Positions 1 to 8,849 of a DNA stretch of 51,079 nucleotides are shown piece after piece (positions within the stretch are counted from its first letter, which is position 1; each line of letters begins with the position of its first letter). A program made the position numbers and the translations under genes. Under the pieces are notes generated by a model. The model was not told the DNA's origin. It saw only the letters and a list, made by a program, of their open reading frames with translations, and did no database searches. The DNA is from Bradyrhizobium hipponense. GTDB lineage: Bacteria; Pseudomonadota; Alphaproteobacteria; Rhizobiales; Xanthobacteraceae. The stretch is taken from positions 167,013 through 218,091 of the forward strand of contig NZ_VSTH01000019.1 in assembly GCF_008123965.1 (NCBI RefSeq), in the 5' to 3' direction.

Positions 1-21
1 TCCAGACTGTCGCCGCGGAAA

Positions 22-55
22 GATTCTGGATTGCTTCGCTTCGCACGCAATGACG
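22..55. repeat. Bradyrhizobium-type intergenic repeat fragment
   Basis: The stretch containing ctggattgcttcgcttcgc and ending in gcaatgacg resembles a very common intergenic repeat in Bradyrhizobium genomes. It contains a short partial palindrome (attgc ... gcaat). It lies just past the stop of the nitrile hydratase accessory gene. Recognition is from memory; only part may be inside the window. Confidence 0.5.
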
Positions 56-68
56 AGTGTAGCGAGAG

Positions 69-449
69 CTACCAAAAATCCTCCGGCCGCAGCTCAATTG
101 GCTTGCCGTGCGGGGTGCGGTCGGCAGCGTGGTCCCAGGCGTCGCGGTAGCGGTGCAGCGTTTCCGATGAGGCAACGCCCTTACGTGCAACCAGTCCTTC
201 CAGGGTGGCGAGCCAGTGTAGGTAATAGGTCTCGCCGGTGTCGGGATCGCCGGCGGCCTGTGCGCGCTTGATCTCGTCGGCGAGAGCCGCGGCCCATTCG
301 GTCCAGGTGAACACGCCGCGCTCGTGCAGCGTCAGCGCCATCGCGAACGCGTGGGCCTCCCAGGGCGCGCGGAACACCGGGCCGTCGTCGTCGCGCGGAA
401 TGCTCGGTATGGCCGCCGTCGCAGCGGCGGCAAGTATGCCGCTCATCAC
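69..449 (-). CDS. nitrile hydratase accessory (activator) protein
   Basis: A 126-residue protein related to the N-terminal half of nitrile hydratase beta subunits. These small NHase-linked activators help load the metal into, or exchange, the alpha subunit (family knowledge). The visible family features are the PWEAHAFAMALTLHERG-like block near residues 29-45, WTEWAAAL (about 49-56) and YYLHWLATLE (about 75-84). The ATG overlaps the beta-subunit stop by 4 bases (446-449), which points to translational coupling and a single alpha-beta-accessory operon on the minus strand. It contains no cysteine, so any metal binding would have to use His or acidic residues. Confidence 0.85.
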   Translation of the reverse strand: MMSGILAAAATAAIPSIPRDDDGPVFRAPWEAHAFAMALTLHERGVFTWTEWAAALADEIKRAQAAGDPDTGETYYLHWLATLEGLVARKGVASSETLHRYRDAWDHAADRTPHGKPIELRPEDFW

Positions 450-1105
450 GCCGGATCCAGATACGGCTCGAACGCGTCGATCGATATCTTCGAGGTCGGA
501 TCACCGTCCGCGCCCCAGAGCTCGCGGCCTTCGAAAACGACCGTGTAAAGCCATTGCGGATTTTCGCCGAGCTCCATCGCCGCCGAATCCGGAAAGACGT
601 GACAGCCGTGGTTCAGCTCGACCACGCCGACATGGCCGCGCACATAGCGCGGCAGCCGGGTGTGCGTCGCTGGGTGAATGTTCCTGGCGCGCACGCGGTC
701 GCCGATCTTGAATTTGGCGGGCGCCGGGGCAGGCCGCGCGAATTTTCCACGCACCATTGTGCGCTCGACGTCCTCGACATTCAACTTGCCGTGCTTGAGC
801 GGCTTCGCCGGCTGCACTGCGTGGCCAGCCGCGACGTCATCCTTCGCGATGTAGCCCTTTGCGAGCAGCATCTCCTCAAGCCCAAGGAACCATTTCTGGT
901 AATAGGAGCTGGACAGGTAGACATGCGGCGGCAGGGTTTCCCGATAGAACCGCGAGGTGTCGATGTTGAAGGCCCCGGCGGCGCCCATCGCACGCACCAT
1001 CGCCAGCACGCGTGCTTCCCAGTCGGCGTGGAAGGTCGGCTCTTTGGGCTCGGGCTCGACCTTGCCGAACCCGTCCATGCCGCCCATGTCGTGCACGCCG
1101 TTCAC
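446..1105 (-). CDS. nthB: nitrile hydratase subunit beta
   Basis: A 219-residue beta subunit of nitrile hydratase, which converts nitriles to amides. It begins [14 protein letters not shown], the near-invariant N-terminus of this family. A helical N-terminal domain follows ([13 protein letters not shown] at about 30-42, [14 protein letters not shown] at about 68-81). The C-terminal SH3-like barrel has GDRVRARN at about 136-143, [13 protein letters not shown] at about 148-160 and the end motif [21 protein letters not shown]. The length is normal for the family. Its start overlaps the alpha stop by 4 bases, so alpha and beta should be made in step. Confidence 0.95.
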   Translation of the reverse strand: MNGVHDMGGMDGFGKVEPEPKEPTFHADWEARVLAMVRAMGAAGAFNIDTSRFYRETLPPHVYLSSSYYQKWFLGLEEMLLAKGYIAKDDVAAGHAVQPAKPLKHGKLNVEDVERTMVRGKFARPAPAPAKFKIGDRVRARNIHPATHTRLPRYVRGHVGVVELNHGCHVFPDSAAMELGENPQWLYTVVFEGRELWGADGDPTSKISIDAFEPYLDPA

Positions 1106-1725
1106 GACGGCGCTCCGGGCTTCTTGGGAAAGCCGGTCCCGATCATGGAATCGCGGGTGACGAGCCCGGCGAGCTGCTCCTCGCTCCAGCCTTCGGTGCC
1201 TTCGGGCCGCATCGGCAGCACCAAAAAGCGTGTCTCAGCGGTCGAATCCCACACCCGGATTTCCGTATCCTTCGGCACCGTGACGCCGAAATCGGCGAGC
1301 ACGCCGCGCGGGTCCTTCACGGCGCGCGAGCGGTAGGGCGCGGCTTTGTACCAGACCGGCGGCAGCCCGAGCATTTCCCAGGGGTAGCAGGAGCACAGCG
1401 TGCACACGACCATGTTATGCCGCTGCGGCGTGTTCTCGATCACGACGAGATGGTCGCCGACGCGGCTGACATGGCCGAGCGTGCCGATCGCCTTGGAGCC
1501 ATCCTCCAGCAGCGCTGCCTTGAAGGCCGGATCGCTCCAGGCCTTGGCAACAACGCGCGCGCCGTTGTGCGGACCGATCTTGGTCTCATAAGCCTGGATA
1601 ATGGCATCCAATGCGGCCGGCTCGACGTAGCCTTTTTCGGTCAGGATCGTCTCGAGCGCGCGCACACGCAGCTCCGTCTCGGACAATTCCGAATGGTCGT
1701 CGTGGTGGTGATGATGGTCGCTCAT
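1102..1725 (-). CDS. nthA: nitrile hydratase subunit alpha, cobalt type
   Basis: A 207-residue catalytic alpha subunit. The metal site reads [10 protein letters not shown], with cysteines at about 108, 111 and 113. In this family Thr between the first Cys and Leu marks cobalt enzymes and Ser marks iron enzymes, so this should be Co(III)-type; the last two Cys are normally oxidised to sulfinic and sulfenic acids. The N-terminus is very His-rich (five His in residues 4-8 and one more at 11), which might help hold metal; that is inference. It is the first gene of the minus-strand operon. No cobalt transporter is seen nearby. The gene is divergent from the outer-membrane-like gene at 1788, with 62 bases between them. 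Confidence 0.95.
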   Translation of the reverse strand: MSDHHHHHDDHSELSETELRVRALETILTEKGYVEPAALDAIIQAYETKIGPHNGARVVAKAWSDPAFKAALLEDGSKAIGTLGHVSRVGDHLVVIENTPQRHNMVVCTLCSCYPWEMLGLPPVWYKAAPYRSRAVKDPRGVLADFGVTVPKDTEIRVWDSTAETRFLVLPMRPEGTEGWSEEQLAGLVTRDSMIGTGFPKKPGAPS

Positions 1726-1787
1726 GCGGCGAAGATAGTCCCAGAATCCAGGCGTTGTCGAGGCGAAGACTCTGCTAGCGTGGTCAC

Positions 1788-2549
1788 ATGGGCTTCAAGG
1801 CTGGACGGACCGGATTGGCTGCGGCTTGCGCGGCAATGACGTGGCTTGCAGCGCAAGCGGCGCATGCTGCGAATGGCGCCTATGCGGTGGATGCAGCCGA
1901 TATTTCCGAGGTCGGCTCGTGCAAGGTCGAAAGCTGGATGTCGGCGGCCACCAACACTGACTTTTCGGCCGTTGCCAACCCGTCCTGTGTTGTCGATCCC
2001 TTCAGGCCGATCGAGCTCAGCCTCAACACCAACCGCGCCCGCAGCGATGGTGACTGGAGCACGACGGCTGCTCCCAAGGCCAAGACGAATTTCGTTCCAA
2101 CGGCGATCGGCAGGTGGGGATTCTCAGCCTATGCCGGCGGCTCCTTCGATGCGGCGACCGGCGAAAACCTGTCCGCCTTTGCCGTCATTCCCGCAACCTT
2201 TCGCCTGTCCGAGACCATGCGCATCAACCTCAACGGCGGCTGGCTCTGGGATCGCACGGTCGATCGTCACTACTTGACCTATGGCATCGGCTTCGACTGG
2301 AAGTTCACCGACACCTTGCAATGGACGATCGAGGCGTACGGCCAGGCAGGAGCGTCGGAGATCGCAAGCGTGGTGCAGCCGCGATTTCAGAGCGGCGTGC
2401 GCTACCGGCCCAACGAGATCTTCTCCATCGATCTGATCTATGGCCGGAACATCACCGGCGAGAACTCCAACTGGATCACGCTCGGCACCACGATCCGCTT
2501 TCCGGCGCCCGGTGCGCAGCCGGAGCATCGGCGCACGGGTCATCTGTAG
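1788..2549 (+). CDS. putative outer-membrane beta-barrel protein
   Basis: A 253-residue protein with a Sec signal peptide ending about AAHAANG (residues 24-30). After it come alternating polar/aromatic segments typical of small beta-barrels, such as [38 protein letters not shown] and [11 protein letters not shown]. The end does not have the classical terminal Phe; the frame closes with a Pro/Arg/His-rich stretch after TLGTTIRFP. No named family is recognised. An outer-membrane location is inferred from these patterns only. It stands alone, divergent from the nitrile hydratase operon, with 165 bases before the DASS transporter gene. Confidence 0.6.
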   Translation: MGFKAGRTGLAAACAAMTWLAAQAAHAANGAYAVDAADISEVGSCKVESWMSAATNTDFSAVANPSCVVDPFRPIELSLNTNRARSDGDWSTTAAPKAKTNFVPTAIGRWGFSAYAGGSFDAATGENLSAFAVIPATFRLSETMRINLNGGWLWDRTVDRHYLTYGIGFDWKFTDTLQWTIEAYGQAGASEIASVVQPRFQSGVRYRPNEIFSIDLIYGRNITGENSNWITLGTTIRFPAPGAQPEHRRTGHL

Positions 2550-2714
2550 CGACAAGACCGGCAAGAACTGGGTGGTTGCCTTGGCCGGCTATGACGGCAT
2601 CAATGCCAAGCCAGCCATTGATCGCGCCCCGGACAGTCCGTATACGCGGCGCTGGGACAAAAGCGGCCCGTCAACGAGCCGGTCAAACACCATTGAAATT
2701 GAGGGGGAAGGCCC

Positions 2715-4190
2715 ATGACGGCGAGTTCGACCGCGCCTGAGGCAAAAGGGTTCCGCTGGAAGCTGATTGCGCCGCTGGCGGTGTGGCTGGCGATCTTTCT
2801 GTGGCCCGTGCCCGCCGGGCTCAATGCCAACCAGTGGCACTATTTTGCCATCTTTGCCGCGGTCATCACCGGGCTCATTCTGGAATCGATGCCGGTCGGC
2901 GCGGTCGGCCTGATCGGGCTCACGGTCGCCGGCATCAGTGGCTACATCGACCCCGATCCGACCAAGTCGCTGCGCTGGATGCTGGCGGGCTTTGCCGAAA
3001 GCACGGTCTGGCTGATCGTCGGCGCCTTCGTGTTCTCGATCGGCTATCGCAAGAGCCAGCTTGGCCGGCGCATCGCGCTGGTGCTGGTGCAAAAGCTTGG
3101 CGGCAACACGCTCGGCCTCGGTTATGCCGTGGCGATGTCGGACTTCCTGCTGGCACCGGCAACACCCTCGAACACCGCGCGCAGCGGCGGCATCGTCTAT
3201 CCCATCATCAGCAACATTCCGCGCATCTACGGCTCCGAGCCCGGACCAACCGCAGGCAGGATCGGCACCTATGTGATGTGGACCGCGTTCGCGTCGACCG
3301 CCGTCACCAGCTCGCTGTTCTTTACCGCGCTCGCGCCCAATGCGGCCGCGCTCGCGATCGCCAAGAAGACGGTCGGCGTCGAGGTGAGCTGGGGCCAATG
3401 GTTCATGGGCTTTGCGCCGTTCGGCTTGCTTCTGATGGTGCTGGTGCCGCTGCTGAGCTACGCGGTGTGCCGGCCGGAAGTAAAGCGCAGCCCCGAAATC
3501 TCCGAATGGGCGGGCAAGGAGCTCGGAGTGATGGGCCCGATGTCGCGCAACGAGTGGATCATGCTGGGCCTGATCGCGCTGGCGATGTTCCTGTGGATTG
3601 CGGGCTCGAGCCCGGACATCCGTGTACCCGTGCTCGGCTCGAACTTCGTCAATGCCACTACCGTCGTGTTCATCGTGATCTCGCTGATGCTGGTGACCGG
3701 CGTGATCGAGTTCGCCGACATCGTCAGCGAGAAGAGCGCCTGGGAGGTGTTCTTCTACTTCACCTCGCTGCTGACGCTGGCCTCGGGCCTGAACGAGATC
3801 GGCTTCATCAAATGGTTCGCTACCGAATACGCAAAGCCGCTCGCCGGGCTCGCTCCGTCGACCGCGATGATCCTCCTGGTCGCGCTGTTCTTCTGGATCC
3901 ATTATTTCTTCTCGAGCATCACCTCGCATGCCGCAGCCGTGCTGCCGGTGGTGCTTGCGGTCGGGTCGGGCATCCCCGATCTGCCGGTCACGACGCTCGC
4001 CATGCTCTGCATGTATTCGCTCGGCCTGATGGGCGTGATCTCGCCCTACGCGACCGGGCCGGCGCCGATGTATTTCGGCAGCGGCTATATCGGGAAGGGG
4101 CAGTTCTGGGGCTTTGGCCTGATCTTCGGGCTGCTCTATTTCGGCGGGCTGCTGCTGATCGTGCTGCCGTGGTTGCAGATGGTCCGCTAG
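2715..4190 (+). CDS. DASS-family di/tricarboxylate (anion):Na+ symporter
   Basis: A 491-residue polytopic inner-membrane protein of the divalent anion:sodium symporter family, the branch with CitT, TtdT and plastid 2-oxoglutarate/malate translocators. About a dozen hydrophobic segments are visible. The first conserved substrate loop is APATPSNTARSGGIVYPI (about 151-168), containing the SNT motif. The second half carries HYFFSSITSHAAAVLPV with its SxTSHA signature, and SPYATGPAPMYFGSGYI near the C-terminus. The substrate is probably a dicarboxylate or citrate-like anion, but the sequence does not settle which. The start has a strong purine-rich ribosome site (gagggggaagg). It has no obvious operon partner; MetN starts 236 bases downstream. 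Confidence 0.88.
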   Translation: MTASSTAPEAKGFRWKLIAPLAVWLAIFLWPVPAGLNANQWHYFAIFAAVITGLILESMPVGAVGLIGLTVAGISGYIDPDPTKSLRWMLAGFAESTVWLIVGAFVFSIGYRKSQLGRRIALVLVQKLGGNTLGLGYAVAMSDFLLAPATPSNTARSGGIVYPIISNIPRIYGSEPGPTAGRIGTYVMWTAFASTAVTSSLFFTALAPNAAALAIAKKTVGVEVSWGQWFMGFAPFGLLLMVLVPLLSYAVCRPEVKRSPEISEWAGKELGVMGPMSRNEWIMLGLIALAMFLWIAGSSPDIRVPVLGSNFVNATTVVFIVISLMLVTGVIEFADIVSEKSAWEVFFYFTSLLTLASGLNEIGFIKWFATEYAKPLAGLAPSTAMILLVALFFWIHYFFSSITSHAAAVLPVVLAVGSGIPDLPVTTLAMLCMYSLGLMGVISPYATGPAPMYFGSGYIGKGQFWGFGLIFGLLYFGGLLLIVLPWLQMVR

Positions 4191-4426
4191 GCCGGACCGC
4201 AGGCTAATACCCCCGGCGGATAAATTTTCTTCACCGGGGAGGGATTTGGAAAACTTTGTCCAACTCCTCGCAAATAACTGAAATTGCAAGAAAGACCGGA
4301 TCGAGCGATAGTGCATGCTGCGGTGCAGCGTTCCCCTGGAACGGCCTGCCTTGTCGCTTCCTTCCGTCGCTGATGCGACTTGCTTTCGCCCGCCACGGCG
4401 TGCGAGCAGCAATCCCTGTGAAAGAG

Positions 4427-5560
4427 ATGAACGCACACCAATCAGTCGCGATCGGACGGCCGGTCGAACCTCATGAGGCAATTTCACCCGCCGCCCGGCC
4501 GGATGCGATGGTCCGTTTCGATTGTATCTCAAAAACCTATCCGGCCTATCGCGGCAAGCCCGGCGTCAATGCACTCAGGGATATCGACTTCGCGATTGCG
4601 CGCGGGTCCATCACCGGCGTGATCGGCCGCTCCGGCGCAGGCAAGTCGAGTCTGGTTCGGCTGATCAACGGGCTGGAGAAGCCAACCACGGGGCGCGTCG
4701 TCGTCGACGGCCGTGACATCTCGGCGTTCGCCGGCCGTGAGCTGCGGCTGGCGCAGCGTTCCATCGGCATGATCTTCCAGCATTTCAACCTGCTGTCGTC
4801 GCGCACGGCGGCCGACAACGTCGCGCTGCCGCTGGAGATCGCCGGCTGGGCCAAAGCCGACATCCGCGCGCGGGTAGCCGAATTGCTCGACCTCGTCGGC
4901 ATCGCCGACAAGCACGACCGCTATCCGTCCGAACTCTCCGGCGGCCAGAAGCAGCGCGTCGGCATCGCCCGGGCGCTCGCGACCCGGCCGAGCGTATTGC
5001 TGTCGGACGAGGCGACCTCGGCGCTCGACCCGCAGACCACGCGCGCGATCCTCGATCTGCTCGCCAACATCAACCGGGAACTTGGCGTGACCATCGTGCT
5101 GATCACGCATGAAATGTCCGTGGTGCGTCAGCTTGCGAAGGAAGTCGTGGTGCTCGACGCCGGCCATGTCGTCGAAAGCGGCCATGTCGCCGATATCTTC
5201 ACCCATCCCAAGCATCCGATCACGCAGTCCTTCCTGGCCGAGGCGATCGGCGACAGCCTGCCGGTGTCGCTGGCAAGCCGTATCGTGCCGGAGCCGGTTG
5301 CCGGCGGGCAGGCCGTGATCCGCGTCCAGGTCCGCGGCGCAGGCGCCGGCGACACCCTGGTTGCGCGGATGGCCCGCGAGCTCGGCCTCGACGTGTCGCT
5401 GCTGGCGGCTCGCATCGACGAGATCGGCGGCCGGCATGTGGGGTCGCTGGTTCTTGGAATTCCTCTTGGCATTCCCGGTGGCGAGGGCGCTGCGAGCCGG
5501 ACCCTCACCTGGCTGTCTCAACATCAATTCTCGGCGGAGCGTCTCGGCCATGTCGCCTGA
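4427..5560 (+). CDS. metN: methionine ABC transporter ATPase MetN
   Basis: The ATP-binding subunit of a D/L-methionine importer. The ATG at 4427 gives 377 residues; the frame stays open to a TTG at 4256, but that N-terminus is not family-like. Visible motifs are Walker A GRSGAGKS (about 67-74), Q-loop IFQHFNLLSSR, signature LSGGQKQR, Walker B VLLSDEATSALD and the switch His in LITHEMSVV. The C-terminal domain (about 285-370, with GDTLVARMARELGLDVSLL and GGRHVGSLVLGI) matches the NIL domain that senses methionine in MetN proteins. metI overlaps its end by 11 bases. No MetQ binding-protein gene is in this neighbourhood. A shorter start at 4508 is also possible. Confidence 0.9.
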   Translation: MNAHQSVAIGRPVEPHEAISPAARPDAMVRFDCISKTYPAYRGKPGVNALRDIDFAIARGSITGVIGRSGAGKSSLVRLINGLEKPTTGRVVVDGRDISAFAGRELRLAQRSIGMIFQHFNLLSSRTAADNVALPLEIAGWAKADIRARVAELLDLVGIADKHDRYPSELSGGQKQRVGIARALATRPSVLLSDEATSALDPQTTRAILDLLANINRELGVTIVLITHEMSVVRQLAKEVVVLDAGHVVESGHVADIFTHPKHPITQSFLAEAIGDSLPVSLASRIVPEPVAGGQAVIRVQVRGAGAGDTLVARMARELGLDVSLLAARIDEIGGRHVGSLVLGIPLGIPGGEGAASRTLTWLSQHQFSAERLGHVA

Positions 5561-6215
5561 ACTCGTCAATTTGATCATCCAGGCCACCGGCGAAAGCCTG
5601 TTCATGGTCGGGGTCGCAGCGCTGCTCGGCACCGTCTTCGGCCTGCCGATCGGTGTGTTTCTCGCGACCAGCCGCAAAGGCGAGCTGTTCGCGGCACCCG
5701 TGGTCAATGCCGCGCTCGGCATCGTCGTCAATGCGACGCGCTCCACGCCCTTCATCATCCTGGTGGTCGCTATCATCCCGTTCACGCGGCTCGTTGCCGG
5801 CACCTCGATCGGTTCGACGGCGGCGATCGTGCCGCTGACGATCGCCTCGACGCCGTTCATCGCACGCCTGGTCGAAGGTGCGATCCGCGAGGTCGACGGC
5901 GGCCTGATCGAGACCGCATCCTCCTTCGGAGCCTCGCCGATTCAGATCGTGTTCAAGGTCCTGATCCCAGAAGCGTTGCCGGGCCTGCTGCTGGCACTGA
6001 CGCTCGCGGTGGTCAGCCTGCTCGGCTACTCCGCCATGGTCGGCGCGGTTGGCGGCGGGGGTCTCGGTGATCTCGGCATCCGCTACGGTTACCAGCGCTT
6101 TATGCCGGAGATGATGCTTGCGGTCGTCGTCGTGCTGATCGCCCTGGTGCAGCTCGTCCAGAGCGCCGGCGATTATCTGGCGCGCCGGGTCAATCGCCGG
6201 CTGCGGCATCGCTGA
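5550..6215 (+). CDS. metI: methionine ABC transporter permease MetI
   Basis: A 221-residue permease, close to the 217 of E. coli MetI. The ATG at 5550 overlaps metN by 11 bases, which supports translational coupling. About five membrane segments are seen, with the typical N-terminal GESLFMVGVAALLGTVFGLPIG start, the VNATRSTPFIILVVAIIPFTR stretch, and the EAA loop (ASSFGASPIQIVFKVLIPEALPG) that contacts the ATPase. The end has the family-typical GAVGGGGLGDLGIRYGYQRF segment. It forms a MetNI pair whose periplasmic binding protein must be encoded elsewhere. Confidence 0.92.
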   Translation: MSPELVNLIIQATGESLFMVGVAALLGTVFGLPIGVFLATSRKGELFAAPVVNAALGIVVNATRSTPFIILVVAIIPFTRLVAGTSIGSTAAIVPLTIASTPFIARLVEGAIREVDGGLIETASSFGASPIQIVFKVLIPEALPGLLLALTLAVVSLLGYSAMVGAVGGGGLGDLGIRYGYQRFMPEMMLAVVVVLIALVQLVQSAGDYLARRVNRRLRHR

Positions 6216-6285
6216 CAGCACGACCAACGGTTGGAGATGCACTCACTGTTTCCAAGCGTTGCGAACGTGCGACGGCTCTTGTCCG

Positions 6286-6302
6286 TCTAGAGGTATTCCA
6301 AA
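6286..6302. promoter_or_regulatory. candidate Irr box (iron control element) 1
   Basis: The 17-mer TCTAGAGGTATTCCAAA agrees at 11 of 14 informative positions with the iron control element as I recall it (TTTAGAA-N3-TTCTAAA) used by the rhizobial Irr regulator. It lies 185-201 bases before the possible GTG start of the TonB-dependent receptor, a gene class often under Irr or Fur. The match is by eye. Confidence 0.4.
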
Positions 6303-6395
6303 TTCAGGACACACTAAGCTCCGATAGAGCGCTCGGCGGTGTGCGATGCGCGTTGCTCGCCGATGGGCGCATTGGTCGCACATGCTGCGCACATG

Positions 6396-6412
6396 TCTGG
6401 AGAAATTCTAAC
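6396..6412. promoter_or_regulatory. candidate Irr box (iron control element) 2
   Basis: The 17-mer TCTGGAGAAATTCTAAC keeps the right half-site TTCTAA and agrees at 10 of 14 informative positions with the recalled iron control element. It is about 75 bases before the receptor start and about 110 bases after box 1. It is weaker than box 1 and could be chance. Confidence 0.3.
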
Positions 6413-6486
6413 GCCGTTCCTATCGCGCTCTGAAAACGCCTGCGTTAGGGCGAGGCATCAAAAACGGTACCGGCAAAGCCGGCAGA

Positions 6487-8794
6487 GTGCGGGGCCTCGC
6501 AGACGTGACAGACTTGGAATTTCTTCCGCGTTTCCAGACGCGGCTTCGGCAGCTTCAGGTGATTTTCTTCGGAGCAGCCAGCGTTGCACTCATTGCCCCC
6601 ATCGTTTCCGCGCAGGCCCAGACGCAGCTTCCCTCCGTCACCGTCGATGCGCCAAGCGAGCGCAGCCGTCCCGCCGCGGTTGCTTCGTCGCGACGGAGTG
6701 CGACGACACGCACCTCGCGCGCCAACCGCCGTGCTCCGGCGCAACAAGTCGCGCCCAGTACGACGACAGCCAATTCCGGCACCGGCGAACGCGCCAATGG
6801 TCCGGTGCGCGGTTTCGTCGCGACGCGCAGCGGCACCGCCACCAAGACCGATACGCCGCTGATCGAAACCCCGCAGTCTGTTTCCGTCATCACCACGGAT
6901 CAGATCAGGAATCAGGGCGCGGTCTCGATCGGCGAGGCCTTGCGCTACACCGCGGGCGTCAGCGGCGACGTCAATGGTGGTTCGGATACGCGCTTCGGCG
7001 CCCTTCAGATCCGCGGCTTCGACACGACCATGTCAGGCCTCTACGTCGACGGCTTGCGGATTCCGTCCAGCAACTACGTGCACTTCAACGGCCTCGATCC
7101 CTATGGTGCTGAGCGCCTCGAGGTTCTCAAGGGGCCGTCATCGGCGATGTACGGCGGCAGCGGTACCGGCGGCATCCTCAACTACGTCACCAAACTGCCG
7201 ACCGCGCAGCAGTTCGGCGAAGCCTCGATCTCAGGCGGCAGCTTCAACCGCTATCAGGGCCAGTTCGATATGGGCGGCCCCGCCAACAAGGAAGGAACCG
7301 TGCTGTGGCGCCTGACCGGCGTTGTTCGTGACGGCGAGACCCAGGTCGACTTCACCAAGGACAACCGCGTCTTCATCGCGCCCGCCGTCACCATCAAGCC
7401 GAACGAGGATACGACCATCACTTTCCTGGCCAATTACCAGCGCGACCGGGCAGGGTGGGGCCTCCAGTTCCTGCCGGCATCGGGCACGGTGTGGCCGAAC
7501 AACGGCCGCACCATCCCGGTCTCGTTCTTCGCCGGCGTGCCGAGCTTCGACGCGTTCAACACCGAGATCGCAACCGTCGGCTACCAACTCGCGAATGACT
7601 TCACCGACAACATCACGTTCCGGCAGAACCTGCGCTACGCCTACCAGCACAACGAGGAGAAAGGTGTTCTACGGCGCCGGCTACACCAACGAGGCCGCGG
7701 GCCAGCTTGCGCGTTTCGGCAGCAATAGCAACTCGTACATCAACTCCTTCGCGGTGGACAATCAACTGCAAGGCAAGTTCAACACCGGCATGCTGAGCCA
7801 CACCACGCTGGTCGGGATCGACTATCGCAACACCAGGTTCCGCGACACCGCCTTTGGCGTCGCGACCTCGGCGCCCGAGATCAACGTGTTCGCCCCGCTC
7901 TACAGCTACGACTGGAGTGTCGGCGCCATGACCGACAACACTGGCGTCAAGCAATCGCAGGTCGGACTCTACGCGCAGGACCAGATCAGGCTCGGCCGGC
8001 TGTCGTTCCAACTCGCCGGCCGCCAGGATTTCGTGACGACGCAGGTCGACAGTGGTGTCTCCAATACGTCCGTCTTAAAGGATGTCTCGGCGTTCACCGG
8101 CCGCGCCGCAGTGATGTACAATTTCGACAACGGAATCGCGCCGTACTTCAGCTATTCCGAGTCGTTCCTGCCGGTTCTTGCGACCGGCCCGGGTGGCGAG
8201 TTGCTCAATCCAGAGACCGGCGTCCAGTACGAGGTCGGCGTCAAATACCAGCCGCTCGGCTGGAATGCGCTGATCACGCTGGCCGCTTTCGATCTGACGC
8301 GCGACAACGTCGTCACCTACCCACCCCCAACCTACCTCGCCGACCAGATCGGCCAGGTGAAATCGCGCGGCGTCGAGCTCGAAGGCACGATGTCGCTCGC
8401 CGACGGCTGGAACCTGCGCGGCGCTTATGCCTATGTCGATGCCATGCTCTCGCAGGACCCGGTGAATCTCGGCAAGGCGCCGCCCACCGTGCCGCTCAAC
8501 CGCGCTTCGCTGTGGAGCGACTACACGCTCCAGAACGGGCCGCTCGCGGGCCTCCAGTTCGGCGGCGGCATCCGCTATGTCGGCGCAACCTGGGGCGATG
8601 ATGCCAATACGTTCAAGGTGGGATCGGCGACCGTGCTGGATGCGCTGCTGGCCTACACCAGGGACAGTTGGCGGCTGTCGCTGAACGTCACCAATCTCGC
8701 CGACACGCGCTACGTAGCAGCCTGCTATGGCCTATCGGTCTGCTACTACGCCGAGGGCCGCAAGGCGATCGGCAAGCTGACCTACCGCTGGTGA
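6487..8794 (+). pseudogene. TonB-dependent siderophore receptor with one frameshift
   Basis: An outer-membrane TonB-dependent ferric-siderophore receptor of the FhuA/FoxA/FecA-like class. The first part runs from a GTG at 6487 (alternative GTG at 6505) with signal peptide VIFFGAASVALIAPIVSAQA. The plug domain holds TPLIETPQSVSVITTDQIRN, the RGFD motif and RLEVLKGPSSAMYGGSGTGG. It is in frame 1 up to about 7660. The beta-barrel continues in frame 2 (VFYGAGYTNEAAGQ onward) to the stop at 8794, and ends NLADTRYVAACYG ... GKLTYRW with a terminal aromatic residue as expected. Removing one A from the GAGAAAGG at 7658-7664 restores one reading frame of about 768 residues. It is therefore either a recent one-base pseudogene or a sequencing error. 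The PepSY gene follows 55 bases later. Confidence 0.85.
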
Positions 8795-8849
8795 GTTCGA
8801 TGTGAGGATGGTCCGTCAACGGGCCGGACCTGCTGGTTGAGATGAGACC

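Noticed and set aside
2834..2849. A sigma-54-like TGGCAC ... TTGC match
   Set aside because: It lies inside the transporter coding region, with wrong placement for any gene.
4256..4427. Extended TTG start for MetN
   Set aside because: The extra 57 residues are unlike any MetN N-terminus; ATG 4427 gives a normal protein.
4190..4427. Possible SAM riboswitch before metN
   Set aside because: I could not find the SAM-II core motifs; only weak GC pairing is visible.
2589..4532. A 647-codon minus-strand frame over the DASS transporter
   Set aside because: Its Arg/His/Gln-rich product is a typical antisense shadow of a GC-rich gene, and the plus strand encodes a clear transporter.
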